The notes: a model not told the origin generated them from the letters alone. A stretch of DNA of 64,000 nt from Chloroflexi bacterium OHK40 (GCA_004367505.1 SFCB01000266.1:1-64000); one strand, 5' to 3'; counted from the first letter of the stretch, positions 9,774-19,597 are shown. Numbers and translations are program-made.

Positions 9774-9888
9774 GCCTGGAACTGTTCGATGCAACAATCG
9801 GGCCGGCCGCGCAACACTTACCGGGGTTTAACCGTCGTATGGCCAGTACCGACGGAGGGACCGTCGACACAGGTCAAGGAGCAACGCG

Positions 9889-10530
9889 ATGCAACCGCGT
9901 CTCTCGCGCAGCGCCACCGAGAAAATGGTGGCGGGCGTCTGCGGCGGGCTCGCCGAGTATTTCAATATCGACCCGGTGATCGTCCGACTCATCTTTGTGC
10001 TCGTCACGCTGACAAGTGGCCTCGGGCTGCCGGTCTACCTGCTCCTCTGGATAGTGATGCCGAAGAGTGCTGGCGTGCCAGGTAGCCAGACGCTGGAGCA
10101 GAGCGCGCGGCAGTTCGGACAGGAGGTCTCGGAGTTCGGGCGTGGCCTGAGCCAGGAGGCGGCGCGGCTCAGCCGCGAGGTTCTGGTGGGGCAGCGCGAG
10201 CAGGGAGCGTCACAGGCCCGTCGCGGGGGGGTGGACACGCAGATGCCGCCAGCCGAGCATCGCTTCGACCCGGAGACGGGCCAGCCGCTCGGGCCGGAGC
10301 AGCCAGCGCTGGGCCAGACGATCAACCTGACGCCACCGCAGGCCGATCTACCGGTCGCCTACCCGCAGCCGGCGACCCCGCGGCGCGCACGTAGCTGGAG
10401 CACGCTGGGAGCCATCCTGATCGGGATCGGCGGGCTGATCTTACTGGAGCAGCTTGGCATCGACATGTCGCTGATCTTTCCGGTGCTGCTGATCATCGCG
10501 GGGGTGATTCTGCTCCGGCGCAAGCGCTGA
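9889..10530 (+). CDS. PspC-domain membrane protein
   Basis: 213 residues. The N-terminal PspC domain (about 1-65) has the signature MVAGVCGGLAEYFNIDP followed by a membrane hairpin (IVRLIFVLVTL..LPVYLLLWIVMP). A charged, Gln/Pro-rich linker (about 70-165) leads to a C-terminal pair of membrane segments (LGAILIGIGGLILLEQ and SLIFPVLLIIAGVILLRR) like those of LiaF/DUF5668 proteins. PspC and LiaF-type proteins sense envelope stress; here no psp partner is adjacent, so the role is inferred from the family. Confidence 0.88.
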   Translation: MQPRLSRSATEKMVAGVCGGLAEYFNIDPVIVRLIFVLVTLTSGLGLPVYLLLWIVMPKSAGVPGSQTLEQSARQFGQEVSEFGRGLSQEAARLSREVLVGQREQGASQARRGGVDTQMPPAEHRFDPETGQPLGPEQPALGQTINLTPPQADLPVAYPQPATPRRARSWSTLGAILIGIGGLILLEQLGIDMSLIFPVLLIIAGVILLRRKR

Positions 10531-10572
10531 ATGAGGGAACGTCGGGCCAGGAACCAGATGGCGCGCTGAGAG

Positions 10573-10601
10573 TTTACATTCTGCGTCATCCGTGCTAGGA
10601 T
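10573..10601 (+). promoter_or_regulatory. Promoter for rsfS
   Basis: TTTACA (10573-10578), 17-bp spacer, TAGGAT (10596-10601); the predicted start lies about 40 bases before the rsfS ribosome-binding site. Confidence 0.55.
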
Positions 10602-10650
10602 CTAGCCACAAGCGACAATGTGGTACGCGTTGGAGTGAGGAGAACGAGCC

Positions 10651-10995
10651 ATCGAGACAGGAACCATCGCCCGGCGCATGGTGGAGCTAGCGGAGGACAA
10701 GCAGGCGCACGAGATCGTTCTGCTCGACATCCGCTCGCAGAGTACTATCGCCGACTATTTCGTGATCTGCTCGGGTGACAACGATCGCCAGATCAAGGCG
10801 ATCGTCGAGCATATCGATCTGAAGGTCAAACAGGAATTCGGGCTCGCCCCCCGCACCGAGGGTTCGCCCGACACCGGTTGGATTGTGCTCGACTACGACG
10901 ACGTGGTCGTCCACGTGTTCAGCCCGGCCCAGCGCGACTACTATCGGCTGGAGCGGCTCTGGAGCAAAGTGCCGCCGGTCGTCGTCGTCCAGTGA
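10651..10995 (+). CDS. rsfS: Ribosomal silencing factor RsfS (Iojap)
   Basis: Binds ribosomal protein uL14 on the 50S subunit and blocks subunit joining under starvation. The conserved core HEIVLLDIRSQSTIADYFVI and the GWIVLDYDDVVVHVFSPAQR-type end are clear. The first ATG (10678) would begin at MVELAEDKQ and lacks a good ribosome site. Nine codons upstream an ATC (10651) sits eight bases after AGGAGA and adds IETGTIARR, matching the extra N-terminal helix of most family members. I annotate ATC as the start (114 residues); a sequencing error for ATG or use of 10678 remain possible. Confidence 0.85.
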   Translation: METGTIARRMVELAEDKQAHEIVLLDIRSQSTIADYFVICSGDNDRQIKAIVEHIDLKVKQEFGLAPRTEGSPDTGWIVLDYDDVVVHVFSPAQRDYYRLERLWSKVPPVVVVQ

Positions 10996-11002
10996 GGACG
11001 TT

Positions 11003-11218
11003 ATGAGTAAGTCTCCCCCGCGACGCAGGGTTGTGTCGCGACGCAAACGGATGCTCCTCTTCGCCTCTGGCGCAGCACTGGGTAGCGCCCTGGGCCTGAT
11101 TGTGGGCTCGCTGCTAACCTTCTGGCTTGGCGAGGGCACTGTGCGAGCGCTGCAGCGCGGCTTGCGTAGGCTCAGCGGCGACGATAGCCACCCCAACTTC
11201 GACCTGCTGCTGCAATAA
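11003..11218 (+). CDS. Small membrane protein
   Basis: 71 residues: a basic N-terminus (SPPRRRVVSRRKRM), one glycine-rich membrane helix (about 20-43) and a short C-terminal tail ending NFDLLLQ. It begins seven bases after the rsfS stop, so the two are probably cotranscribed. I do not recognise a family; it resembles YtxH-like small membrane proteins only in general form. Confidence 0.7.
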   Translation: MSKSPPRRRVVSRRKRMLLFASGAALGSALGLIVGSLLTFWLGEGTVRALQRGLRRLSGDDSHPNFDLLLQ

Positions 11219-11340
11219 CACGCTCCGGACACGACCCAAGCGGCGCCGATCCACCCGATCGGCGCCGCGTCGATTCTGCTATGATGCGCTGCGAGAGACG
11301 GCGCACACGGGCGTGCCGCGCGCAGCGGAAGGAGGCTGTG

Positions 11341-12057
11341 ATGGAGCTTGCTGGCAAGGTCGCGATCGTCACCGGGGGGGCGGGTGCGCTGGGTGGGGCA
11401 GTGGTACAGGCGCTCCTGGAGGCCGGCGCGGCGGTGGTGGTACCGTACCAGCGAGAGGGCGACCTGGAGGCCCTGCGGGAGCGGCCCGGCATACCAGCCG
11501 GGGCGGCGCTCAGCGGGATGCAGCTGGACCTGACCGACGAGGCGGCGGTGGGCGAGGCGTACAGCCGGGTAGCCACGGAGCGGGGCGGGATCGACATTCT
11601 CGTGAACATTGCCGGGGGCTTCGCTGGCGGGAAGCCGGTCCACGAGAGTGGTTGGGCGATCTGGCAGCAACAGCTCGATCTGAACTTGAAGACGGCGGTC
11701 CTCTCCTGTGCGGCGGCGGTGCCCCACATGATCGAGCGGGGTGGTGGAGCGATCGTCAATGTCGGCACGCGCACGGCCACCCAGGCTGCGGCGAACCTGG
11801 CCGCCTACGCCGCCTCCAAGCGGGCAGTGCTCCAGCTCACCGAAGCTCTCGCCGCCGAACTGCGTGACCAGGATATCACGGCGAACGCCATCCTGCCGAG
11901 CACGATCGACACACCGGCCAATCGCGCGGCGTCGCCCCGGGCCGATCACAGCCGCTGGGTGCGGCCTGAAGCGATCGCGCGGGTGGTCCGCTTCCTCGTC
12001 GGACCGGACGCACGGATCATCAGTGGGGCGCACATACCGGTGTACGGCAAAGCGTGA
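11341..12057 (+). CDS. Short-chain dehydrogenase/reductase
   Basis: 238 residues, classical SDR. The cofactor motif TGGAGALGGAV (near residue 11), NIAGG (near 90) and the catalytic Tyr/Lys in YAASK are present, with the Asn-helix and Ser regions in the expected places (VNVGTRTATQ replaces the more usual serine motif with Thr/Gly). The start follows GGAAGGAGG. The C-terminal GAHIPVYG is typical. Substrate cannot be predicted. Confidence 0.88.
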   Translation: MELAGKVAIVTGGAGALGGAVVQALLEAGAAVVVPYQREGDLEALRERPGIPAGAALSGMQLDLTDEAAVGEAYSRVATERGGIDILVNIAGGFAGGKPVHESGWAIWQQQLDLNLKTAVLSCAAAVPHMIERGGGAIVNVGTRTATQAAANLAAYAASKRAVLQLTEALAAELRDQDITANAILPSTIDTPANRAASPRADHSRWVRPEAIARVVRFLVGPDARIISGAHIPVYGKA

Positions 12058-12259
12058 TAGCAACCCCTGGTTGAGTCAGACAGGGTTCGAGAGATCGTGC
12101 CAGTCTGGTGACGGATGCGGCGTGCTGGAGCGCGTCAGAACGCCATTGGCGTGCGGCGCTCGGGCTTGCGCACCGTGCATCCGGGGAGCTCGTTTGGCAC
12201 CCTGGAGACGTGGCACACTGCGCCCGGGTGCGCGCGACCGAGCGATGGTGGTGTTCCAG

Positions 12260-12565
12260 TTAGTGATCGCCTGCCCACGTTTCAGCGCCGGGCAAGCTCA
12301 CGTCCCGTAGGGTTCCATCGTTGTCGGGAGTGGGGGCGTACGCAGCGGGCGACTCGGCCACCCGGCGTGGGGAGGGGGCGTCCGGGCGCACATCGAGGAG
12401 GGCTTCAACGTCGGCGCGGCGATAGAGACGCTCGCGCCCGACCCCTTTGCGGTAGCTGCGCAACAGGCCACGGCTCACGTAGGCATAGAGTGTCGCGCGT
12501 TTCACGCCAAGAAGGGCACTGGCCTCGGCGACCGTCAGATAGTGCTCGCCATCGATCATCTCCAT
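12260..12565 (-). CDS. Excisionase/MerR-type helix-turn-helix DNA-binding protein
   Basis: 101 residues. The N-terminal winged helix YLTVAEASALLGVKRATLYA followed by YVSRGLLRSYRKG and LYRRADVEALLD is the excisionase-family HTH found in phage, plasmid and chromosomal regulators. The Pro-rich C-terminal tail is unassigned. Its promoter (TTGACG-N17-TATACT) puts the transcript start essentially at the ATG at 12565, so the mRNA is probably leaderless. The gene is divergent from citrate synthase and separated from it by a phased repeat array that it may bind (inference). Confidence 0.8.
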   Translation of the reverse strand: MEMIDGEHYLTVAEASALLGVKRATLYAYVSRGLLRSYRKGVGRERLYRRADVEALLDVRPDAPSPRRVAESPAAYAPTPDNDGTLRDVSLPGAETWAGDH

Positions 12566-12572
12566 AATAGGG

Positions 12573-12656
12573 AGTATACGCCACCGGCTTATTCTCGTCA
12601 ACACACATCAAGTAACATCAACATATATTGACATTCGTCAAGAGGTGTGCTATGCT
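12573..12656. promoter_or_regulatory. Divergent promoters with a 10-bp-phased TCAA operator array
   Basis: Minus-strand promoter: TTGACG (12596-12601), 17-bp spacer, TATACT (12573-12578). Plus-strand promoter: TTGACA (12628-12633), 17-bp spacer, TATGCT (12651-12656). Between and over the two -35 boxes, TCAA occurs at 12598, 12608, 12618 and 12638, and its complement TTGA at 12628, i.e. exactly every 10 bp on one face of the helix. The flanking bases give a CRTCAA consensus. This looks like a cooperative operator controlling both genes, most simply bound by the HTH protein encoded at 12260. Confidence 0.75.
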
Positions 12657-12854
12657 CGTGGCGCCAGGGGGCGACGACGGGTTCGTCATGGTACGCATCC
12701 TGAGCGCGTACAGCACCTGGCGTCCTGTCGCATGGGTAAGAACGTGGATGCGTAAGGACGGCGCGTAGCAGGAGAGGCCGGCGGCTGGCCACCAGGTGGA
12801 GGTGGCCCACCAGGCAGCGGGCGTCGGGGCGGTGATACCCTCTTGAGGTACGTC

Positions 12855-13994
12855 ATGGGCAGGCAGGCATTAGGGCTGGATGGGACGATCGTCGCGGAGA
12901 CGCGGCTGGGCGCGATCGACGGGTTGGCTGGGCAGCTCAGCTACTGTGGATACAGCGTCCACGAGCTTGCGGAGGGAGCGAGCTGGGAGGAGGTGCTGTA
13001 CCTGTTATGGCACGGCGAGCTACCCAACGCAGGAGAGCTGGCGGCACTGCGGGAGGAGCTTGAAACCGAGCGTGTTCTGACGGAGGCCGAACTTGCCCTG
13101 GTACAGCGGCTCCCACAGGAGGGCCACGGGATGGACGTCATCCGGGCGGGGGTCAGCTTGCTGGCGGGCCTCCACCGTCCGGGGCTGATGCGAGCGAGCC
13201 GGCTTTACGCCGAGGGGCTGCGGCTGGCGGCGAAGCTTCCCTTGCTGGTGGCGGTGTGGGCCCGGCACCGCGAGGGGCGCGAGCCAGTAACGCCAGCACG
13301 GGGGCGGAGCCACGCGGCGGCCTTCCTGGAGGCACTCCACGGGCGGGCGCCGGATGCGGTGGAGGAGGCCGCATGCAACGCCTACCTGGTGCTGCTGGCG
13401 GAGCATGGTCTGAACGTCTCAACCTTTGTCGCGCGGATCGTGGCTAGCGCGCAGAACGATCTCTACGCCGCGGTAGACGCGGCCCTAGCGGCGTTGAAAG
13501 GTGTGGCGCATGGAGGCGCAAACGAGCAGGCCATGCGCACATTTCTGGCGATCGGCAGCCCGGCGGCGGTACCGGCCACCGTGGATGCGCTGGTGGCGCG
13601 CAAGGAGCGGCTGATGGGGGTGGGGCACCGGATCTACAGGACGGAGGACCCGCGAGTGCGGCATCTGCGGCAACACTCTGCGGCGTTGGCGGCGCGCCCT
13701 GGCGCGGACGGCTCGGCCCATGCGGTGGCGGAGGCAGTGGCGGCCTACGTGCTTGAACACCCCTACTTTGTGGAGCGCAAGCTCTACCCGAATGTGGAGT
13801 TCTTCAGCGCGCCCTTGCTCTACCAGCTCGGCCTGCCGCTCGACACATTCACCCTGGCTTTCGCCATCGCGCGGGTGCCGGGGTGGGTGGGGCACATTGG
13901 CGAGCAGCTGGAAGTGGCGCGGCTGGTCCGGCCCGAGGCCGAGTATGTAGGCTCGGCACCCCGAGCGTTTGTGCCGCTGGCACAAAGAGGGTAG
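12855..13994 (+). CDS. Citrate synthase
   Basis: 379 residues, condenses acetyl-CoA with oxaloacetate (or a related 2-oxoacid such as a methylcitrate synthase substrate). The active-site histidines lie in GVAHGGANEQAM and MGVGHRIYRTEDPR; the third catalytic residue, normally Asp in YPNVDFYS, is Glu here (YPNVEFFSAPLLY). The end GWVGHIGEQLEVARLVRPEAEYVG is characteristic. The ATG at 12855 has GAGG seven bases upstream. It is transcribed from the regulated promoter at 12628, unusual for a housekeeping enzyme, so it may be a specialised paralogue. Confidence 0.88.
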   Translation: MGRQALGLDGTIVAETRLGAIDGLAGQLSYCGYSVHELAEGASWEEVLYLLWHGELPNAGELAALREELETERVLTEAELALVQRLPQEGHGMDVIRAGVSLLAGLHRPGLMRASRLYAEGLRLAAKLPLLVAVWARHREGREPVTPARGRSHAAAFLEALHGRAPDAVEEAACNAYLVLLAEHGLNVSTFVARIVASAQNDLYAAVDAALAALKGVAHGGANEQAMRTFLAIGSPAAVPATVDALVARKERLMGVGHRIYRTEDPRVRHLRQHSAALAARPGADGSAHAVAEAVAAYVLEHPYFVERKLYPNVEFFSAPLLYQLGLPLDTFTLAFAIARVPGWVGHIGEQLEVARLVRPEAEYVGSAPRAFVPLAQRG

Positions 13995-14056
13995 TAGGTC
14001 ACCTTGATGATGTTGCCAGCTGGCGATGCTGCGGGCGCCAGCTGGCGATCCCGCTG

Positions 14057-14092
14057 AGACGCCCCGGTGGGGCGTCTTTACGCTGCACGATC
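14057..14092 (+). terminator. Rho-independent terminator, part of a dispersed repeat
   Basis: AGACGCCCC-GGT-GGGGCGTCT followed by TTTA forms a perfect nine-base stem downstream of citrate synthase. The 32 bases 14061-14092 match, with three mismatches, the reverse complement of 35790-35821 next to the LCP gene, so this terminator belongs to a repeated element. Confidence 0.8.
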
Positions 14093-14114
14093 TGTGTGGT
14101 GGGCCACCAGTCCT

Positions 14115-14370
14115 ATGAACCGAGAGGCTGTGAGGCACTCATTTGAGCTCTTCACGAGTTTCGAGGAGCCGCGTTCGGCGATCTACGGGGCGCTTGCGAC
14201 GGCGATCCTCGACGAACCCGAGTTGCTCCCATTGGCAGGCCAGGCTCGCGTGGGCCAGCCGGCGGCTCACATGCTCTTCGCCGCCGCTCAACTGCCCGGG
14301 ACGAGGGCACCAGGCGGGCTACCGGCCTCGGAGCTGAGTCGCGATGCGGCGCTGCCCGGCCTGTTCACGG
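14115..14370 (+). pseudogene. DUF2332 protein, N-terminal remnant
   Basis: From the ATG at 14115 the frame encodes a stretch like the start of DUF2332 proteins: SFELFTSFEEPRSAIYGALA, ILDEPELLPLAGQARVGQP and HMLFAAAQL. A full DUF2332 protein is over 300 residues; recognisable similarity ends after about 70, and the frame then runs antisense through the next gene with no family resemblance. I interpret it as a truncated remnant. Confidence 0.55.
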
Positions 14371-14378
14371 CCTCGCGG

Positions 14379-14666
14379 TCACTCGCCCTCGGGGATGTTG
14401 CCGGTCTCTTCGTACTCGCGCAGCGCGGCCACCGCGCGCTCGAAGGAGTAGTAGTAGATCCCGGCGTCCCACTGGTCCGTCATGGGGTTCAGGCTACAGA
14501 GGAGCTCGATCTCGGCGGCGCCATCGTTGTAGATGGTCGCCTGGGCGAGCCAGAGGTTGCCACAGCGCACCGCGTGAGCGCTGAGCAACTCGCTTCGGAA
14601 GCTGTCTGCTCCGGCATCGGTGAAGATCTGGCCGGGCGCCATCGCGGTTGTGATCCTGCCCGCCAT
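14379..14666 (-). CDS. Small hypothetical protein
   Basis: 95 residues, start chosen at 14666 (MAGRITTAMAPG) because GGAAGGAG lies nine bases upstream. The sequence is mixed alpha/beta in character, with LLSAHAVRCGNLWLAQATIY, a Trp/Asp/Tyr-rich middle (DQWDAGIYYYSFERAVAAL) and an acidic C-terminus. No family was recognised. It lies downstream of nothing obvious and ends facing the DUF2332 remnant. Confidence 0.6.
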   Translation of the reverse strand: MAGRITTAMAPGQIFTDAGADSFRSELLSAHAVRCGNLWLAQATIYNDGAAEIELLCSLNPMTDQWDAGIYYYSFERAVAALREYEETGNIPEGE

Positions 14667-14745
14667 GGGCCGCTCCTTCCCGGTGTGATCGCTTCCCTGC
14701 AGGCGCTGGCGGGTATTATATCGCATCCAGCGCTGGATGCTGGTG

Positions 14746-15819
14746 CTACTCATCTCCTGTTTTTCCGAGGAAGGGGTAGAGCATCTCGGCGGTGAGCAGA
14801 TCGTGGGCGCTGGCGCCATCGCGGAAGCGGAAGGAGCTGAGCGTCTTCATATAGTTGGCCCGCTCGAAGGCGGCCGGCTCGGCCACGGCCCGCTGGCTCA
14901 TGCTCCCCTGCATCTGGGCGATCGACACGTACTCGTGTTCCTCCATCCAGGCCCGTATGTCGGCGAGCACACTCGTCACGTGGGCATGGTAGTCGCCGCG
15001 GAGCAGGGCCGAGGCCATCATGGCTACCCGGGCGCCCGCCATCATGGCTTTGAGCACGTCGTGGGCCGTATGGACGCCGCTGGTGATCGCGAAGTCGACG
15101 GGGATGCGCCCGTAGAGCAGCGCTACCCAGCGCAAGGGGAGGCGTAGTTCGTCGGAGGTGCTGAGGTGCAGGTTGGGCACCACCGTGAGTTGCTCAAGAT
15201 CCAGGTCGGCCTGGTAGAAGCGGTTGAAGAGCACGAGCCCATTGGCGCCGGCCTCCATCAGGCGCCAGGCCAGGTTGGGCAGGGCCGTAAAGCTCGGGCT
15301 GAGCTTGACGGCCAGGGGGATGTGGAGCTCGGCCCGGACGGCCCGGACCAGCTGCACGTAGTTTTCCTCCAGCTCACTGCTGGTGAGAGCGGGGTCGGTG
15401 GGCAGATAGTAAATGTTGAGTTCCAGGGCATCGGCGCCGGCCTCCTGGATTAACCGGGCGTAGCGCACCCACCCGCCCGGCGAAACGCCGTTGAGGCTGC
15501 CGATGATCGGGATGCTTACGGCGCGCTTGAGCCGGTCGAGCTGCTCCAGGTAGCGCTCCGGGCCGGCGCTGTAACGACCGCTCTCAGGCAGGTAGCTCAG
15601 GGCTTCGGCGTAGCTCTCCGCGCCATGGCTCAGCAGGTGGTCTAGCTCCAGGCTGGTCTGGATGATCTGCTCCTCAAAGAGCGAATACATGACGACGGCC
15701 GCCACGCCGGCCTCCTCCATCCGCTGTACGCTCTCTACCCGCTGGGAGAGCGGCGAGGCGGCGGCCACGATCGGCGAGCGCAGGGTTAGCCCCAGGTAGC
15801 GGGTGGTCAGGTCGAGCAT
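14746..15819 (-). CDS. Dihydroorotate dehydrogenase-like flavoprotein
   Basis: 357 residues, DHOD-type FMN TIM barrel. Conserved pieces are [20 protein letters not shown] at the N-terminus, [32 protein letters not shown] and the FMN phosphate region [19 protein letters not shown]. This subgroup commonly sits beside nifJ rather than pyr genes, as here: the nifJ stop lies 17 bases upstream of its start, indicating one operon. An accessory role in pyruvate/ferredoxin metabolism is inferred; genuine dihydroorotate activity is less likely. Confidence 0.88.
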   Translation of the reverse strand: MLDLTTRYLGLTLRSPIVAAASPLSQRVESVQRMEEAGVAAVVMYSLFEEQIIQTSLELDHLLSHGAESYAEALSYLPESGRYSAGPERYLEQLDRLKRAVSIPIIGSLNGVSPGGWVRYARLIQEAGADALELNIYYLPTDPALTSSELEENYVQLVRAVRAELHIPLAVKLSPSFTALPNLAWRLMEAGANGLVLFNRFYQADLDLEQLTVVPNLHLSTSDELRLPLRWVALLYGRIPVDFAITSGVHTAHDVLKAMMAGARVAMMASALLRGDYHAHVTSVLADIRAWMEEHEYVSIAQMQGSMSQRAVAEPAAFERANYMKTLSSFRFRDGASAHDLLTAEMLYPFLGKTGDE

Positions 15820-15836
15820 GGCGATCGCTCCTCTTC

Positions 15837-18800
15837 TCAGCGGCGGCTCATCTGCTCGAGGCGGGCCAGGTGCTCCTGATTGCTGCGCCTGGCCTCGGCG
15901 AGTAACGCCTCGGCCCGCTCCGGGTCGCTGTGCTGCAACATCAGGAAGCGCCCCTCACCAGCGACATAGTGCTCGACGCCGACGGAGGGCGCCTTCGAGT
16001 CGATCGTCAGCGGGTTGGCGCCTGCGGCGGCTAGCGCCGGATTGTAGCGGTAGAGGGTCCACATGCCCGACTGTACGGCGAGTTTCTGTTGCTCCAGGCC
16101 ACGGCGCATGTCGATGCCGTGGGCGATACAGTGGCTGTAGGCGATCACCAGCGAGGGGCCATCGTAGGCTTCGGCCTCCTGGATGGCCCGCAGCGTCTGA
16201 ACGTCGTCGTAGCCCATGGCTACCCGCGCCACATAGACGTTGCCGTAGGTCATGGCGAGCAGTCCCAGGTCCTTCTTCGCGGTGCGCTTGCCCTTCGCGG
16301 CAAACTTTGCCACCGCGCCCAGGGGGGTGGCTTTGCTCGCCTGGCCACCCGTGTTCGAGTAGACTTCGGTGTCGAGCACGAGGATGTTGACGTTGCGTCC
16401 CGAGGCGAGCACGTGGTCCAGCCCGCCGTAGCCGATATCGTAGGCCCAGCCGTCGCCCCCGATGATCCAGACGCTGCGGCGCACCAGCACGTCGGCCAGC
16501 GAGCGCAGTTCACTCAGCGCAGCCTGCCGCTCGCCCGGATGTTCGGCGATTAGCGCATCGAGGCGGGCCTTCAGCTGCTTCACCCGCGCGCGCTGCGCCG
16601 CGATGCCGGCCTCGTCGCGCTGCGCGGCCGTGAGAAGCTCTTCCACGAGCGTGGGGCCCACCGCGTCGGCCAGCCGGGTGAGCAACTCGCTGGCGTACTC
16701 AAGCTGTTTGTCGAGCGTCAGGCGCATGCCCAGCCCGAACTCGGCGTTGTCTTCGAAGAGTGAGTTGGCCCAGGCCGGGCCACGGCCCTCGTGGTTGACC
16801 GTCCAGGGGGTGGTGGGCAGGTTGCCGCCATAGATCGAGGAGCAGCCGGTGGCGTTGGCAATAATGGCCCTGTCACCGTAGAGCTGGCTGACAAGTTTGA
16901 GGTAGGGAGTCTCGCCACAACCCGCGCAGGCGCCGGAGAACTCGAAGAGCGGTGTGAGCAGCTGGGCGTTCTTCACACTGCCCAGGTGGAGCCGGGTGCG
17001 GTCCACCTCTGGTAAGCCAAGGAAGAAGGCCCAGTTGGTTGCCTCCTGGGCCCGCAATGGGGCTTGGGGGGCCATGTTGATCGCCTTGCGGCCTGTCTGC
17101 CGCTTGTCCTTCACCGGGCAGGCCTCAATACAGAGGGCGCAGCCCGTGCAGTCCTCAGGTGCCACCTGGAGGGTGTAGCGCTGACCGGGCAGCTCTTTGT
17201 AACGGGCCTCGGCGCTCTTGAATCCAGGTGGCGCGCCGGCCAGGGCTTCTGGAGGGTACACCTTCGGGCGGATGACGGCGTGCGGGCAGACGAAGGCGCA
17301 CTTGTTGCACTGGATGCAGATGTCGGGCTCCCAGACGGGGATCTCCATGGCGATGTTGCGCTTCTCCCAGCGACTTGTGCCCGTGGGGAAGGTGCCATCT
17401 ACGGGCAGGGCGCTCACCGGCAGTTCGTCGCCATGGAGGGCGATCATCGGCCCGAGCACCTCGCGCACAAAAGGTGGGGCCTCGGCGGGGACGGGCGGGC
17501 GGAGTGCCAGGTCGGGGGCCTCGTCGTCGGTCTCCGGCAGTGTCACCTCGTGGAGCTGGCCGAGAGTCTGATCGACCGCCATGAAGTTCTGCTGCACAAC
17601 CGCCTCGCCGCGCTTGCCGTAGGTCTTCCGGATACTGCGCTTGATCTGGGCGATCGCTGCATCTCGGGGCAGGACACCGCTGATGGCGAAGAAGCAGGTC
17701 TGCATCACGGTATTGATCCGCCCGCGCATGCCCGTGGCTGCGGCAACGGTCGATGCGTCGATCACCCAGAGGTGCAGGCCCCTGTCCCGGATCGTCCGGC
17801 GCACCTCGGCTGGAAGGTGCCTCCAGACCTCCGTGGGGCCGTAGGGGCTGTTGAGCAGGAAGACACCGCCAGGCGCGGCGTAGCGCAGCACGTCGAAGCG
17901 TTCGAGGAAGCTGAACTGGTGGCAGGCTACAAACTGGGCTTCGCCGTCGCCGATCAGATAGGGGGCGCGGATCGGCTCTGGGCCAAAGCGCAGGTGCGAG
18001 ATCGTCACCGAGCCAGACTTTTTGGAGTCGTAGACGAAATAGCCCTGGGCCGCGTTAGGCGTCTCCTCGCCAATGATCTTGATGCTGTTCTTGTTGGCGC
18101 CAACCGTGCCATCGGCGCCGAGGCCCCAGAAGACGCAGCGGACGGTGCCGGCGGGCTCGACGTTGAAGCTCGGGTCGTAGGGCAGGCTGGTGCCGCCGAC
18201 GTCGTCGGTAATACCCACGGTAAAACGACGCCGTGGCTGATCGGTGGCCAGGTTGTCGTAGATCGCCCTGACCATCCCCGGGGTAAACTCCTTGGAGGAG
18301 AGGCCGTAGCGCCCACCAGTGACCATGGGCGCTTCCTGCCGGTGGCGCTCTTGCCAGAGATCGGCTAAGGCGCAGACCACGTCGAGGAAGAGCGGCTCGC
18401 CGGCGCTGCCGGGCTCCCTGGTGCGATCGAGCACGGCAATCCTGCGAACGGTCGGGGGCAGAGCTTCCAGCAGCGCTGCGGGGGCGAAGGGCCGGAAGAG
18501 CCGCACGCGCACCACACCCACCCGCTCACCCCGAGCCACCAGTGCGCGGGCGGTCTCCGCCGCCGTCTCACCGCCCGAACCCATGATCACGATCACCCGT
18601 TCGGCCTCGGGGTGACCCGTATAGTCGAAGCAGTGGTAGGAGCGGCCGGTGAGCGCCGCGAACCGGTCCATGGCCCGCTGGACTACTGTCGGGCAGGTGT
18701 CGTAGAAGGGGTTGGCACGCTCGCGCGCCTGGAAGTAGACATCGGGGTTCTGGGCGGTGCCGCGGATCACCGGATGCTCGGGGGAGAGAGCCCGGGCGCG

Positions 18801-19451
18801 ATGGGCGCGGACCAGCTCGTCATCGATCATTGCCCGGATCGTGGTGGTCTCCAGCGGCGTGATCTTGTTCACCTCGTGGGAGGTGCGAAAGCCGTCGAAG
18901 AAGTGGAGGAAGGGCACGCGGGCCTCAAGCGTGGCGGCGTGGGCGATTAAGGCCAGATCCTGAGCCTCCTGGACCGATCCGGAGGAGAGCAGGGCGAAGC
19001 CGGTGGCCCGGGTGGCCATCACGTCGGAGTGGTCGCCGAAGATCGAGAGGCCCTGGGCGGCGAGGGAACGGGCCGCCACGTGGAAGACCGTCGGAGTGAG
19101 CTCACCGGCGATCTTGTACATATTCGGGATCATCAGCAGCAGGCCCTGAGAGGCGGTGAAGGTCGTGGTGAGCGCGCCAGTCTGCATGGCGCCGTGGAGC
19201 GCGCCAGCCGCGCCACCCTCGGACTGCATCTCATAGACCGTCGGGACGGTGCCCCAGAGGTTGGGGCGGCCACTTGCGGCGGCGGCATCAGCCGCCTCGC
19301 CCATCTGGGTCGAGGGGGTTATCGGGTAGATCGCCACCACCTCGCTGAGCAGATAGGCCACCTGCGCGACGGCATCGTTGGCGTCGGTTGTTACCTGGGG
19401 CGCCCCTTCCGCTGTCGCTGGGAGGCTTTCACCTGTGCGGCGCGTGTCCAT
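15837..19451 (-). CDS. nifJ: Pyruvate:ferredoxin (flavodoxin) oxidoreductase
   Basis: 1204 residues, the full single-chain PFOR. It oxidises pyruvate plus CoA to acetyl-CoA and CO2, reducing ferredoxin. Domains in order: TPP pyrimidine domain ([16 protein letters not shown] near the start), transketolase C-like domain, gamma domain, a 2[4Fe-4S] ferredoxin insert ([13 protein letters not shown] and [13 protein letters not shown]), then the TPP diphosphate domain with [21 protein letters not shown] and [12 protein letters not shown] fourth cluster is expected from the C-terminal cysteines. The start at 19451 follows GGAGAGGAG; a long in-frame upstream extension is antisense to the next gene and is rejected. 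It suggests anaerobic or microaerobic carbon metabolism. Confidence 0.96.
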   Translation of the reverse strand: MDTRRTGESLPATAEGAPQVTTDANDAVAQVAYLLSEVVAIYPITPSTQMGEAADAAAASGRPNLWGTVPTVYEMQSEGGAAGALHGAMQTGALTTTFTASQGLLLMIPNMYKIAGELTPTVFHVAARSLAAQGLSIFGDHSDVMATRATGFALLSSGSVQEAQDLALIAHAATLEARVPFLHFFDGFRTSHEVNKITPLETTTIRAMIDDELVRAHRARALSPEHPVIRGTAQNPDVYFQARERANPFYDTCPTVVQRAMDRFAALTGRSYHCFDYTGHPEAERVIVIMGSGGETAAETARALVARGERVGVVRVRLFRPFAPAALLEALPPTVRRIAVLDRTREPGSAGEPLFLDVVCALADLWQERHRQEAPMVTGGRYGLSSKEFTPGMVRAIYDNLATDQPRRRFTVGITDDVGGTSLPYDPSFNVEPAGTVRCVFWGLGADGTVGANKNSIKIIGEETPNAAQGYFVYDSKKSGSVTISHLRFGPEPIRAPYLIGDGEAQFVACHQFSFLERFDVLRYAAPGGVFLLNSPYGPTEVWRHLPAEVRRTIRDRGLHLWVIDASTVAAATGMRGRINTVMQTCFFAISGVLPRDAAIAQIKRSIRKTYGKRGEAVVQQNFMAVDQTLGQLHEVTLPETDDEAPDLALRPPVPAEAPPFVREVLGPMIALHGDELPVSALPVDGTFPTGTSRWEKRNIAMEIPVWEPDICIQCNKCAFVCPHAVIRPKVYPPEALAGAPPGFKSAEARYKELPGQRYTLQVAPEDCTGCALCIEACPVKDKRQTGRKAINMAPQAPLRAQEATNWAFFLGLPEVDRTRLHLGSVKNAQLLTPLFEFSGACAGCGETPYLKLVSQLYGDRAIIANATGCSSIYGGNLPTTPWTVNHEGRGPAWANSLFEDNAEFGLGMRLTLDKQLEYASELLTRLADAVGPTLVEELLTAAQRDEAGIAAQRARVKQLKARLDALIAEHPGERQAALSELRSLADVLVRRSVWIIGGDGWAYDIGYGGLDHVLASGRNVNILVLDTEVYSNTGGQASKATPLGAVAKFAAKGKRTAKKDLGLLAMTYGNVYVARVAMGYDDVQTLRAIQEAEAYDGPSLVIAYSHCIAHGIDMRRGLEQQKLAVQSGMWTLYRYNPALAAAGANPLTIDSKAPSVGVEHYVAGEGRFLMLQHSDPERAEALLAEARRSNQEHLARLEQMSRR

Positions 19452-19597
19452 CTGGCCAACTCCTCTCCACAATGCCGTGCTCGCTGCCACAGGTAGTATA
19501 GATTTGTTCCTGCCATCACCAGGTAAAAGCAGGGCAACCGGTAGTGACAATCTCGTGCGCGGCGGCATTTCTGACAATTCCCTCATCGATGTCACGA

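Noticed and set aside
12060-12110. tRNA-like GGTTCGA segment
   Set aside because: No acceptor, D or anticodon arms can be folded around it.
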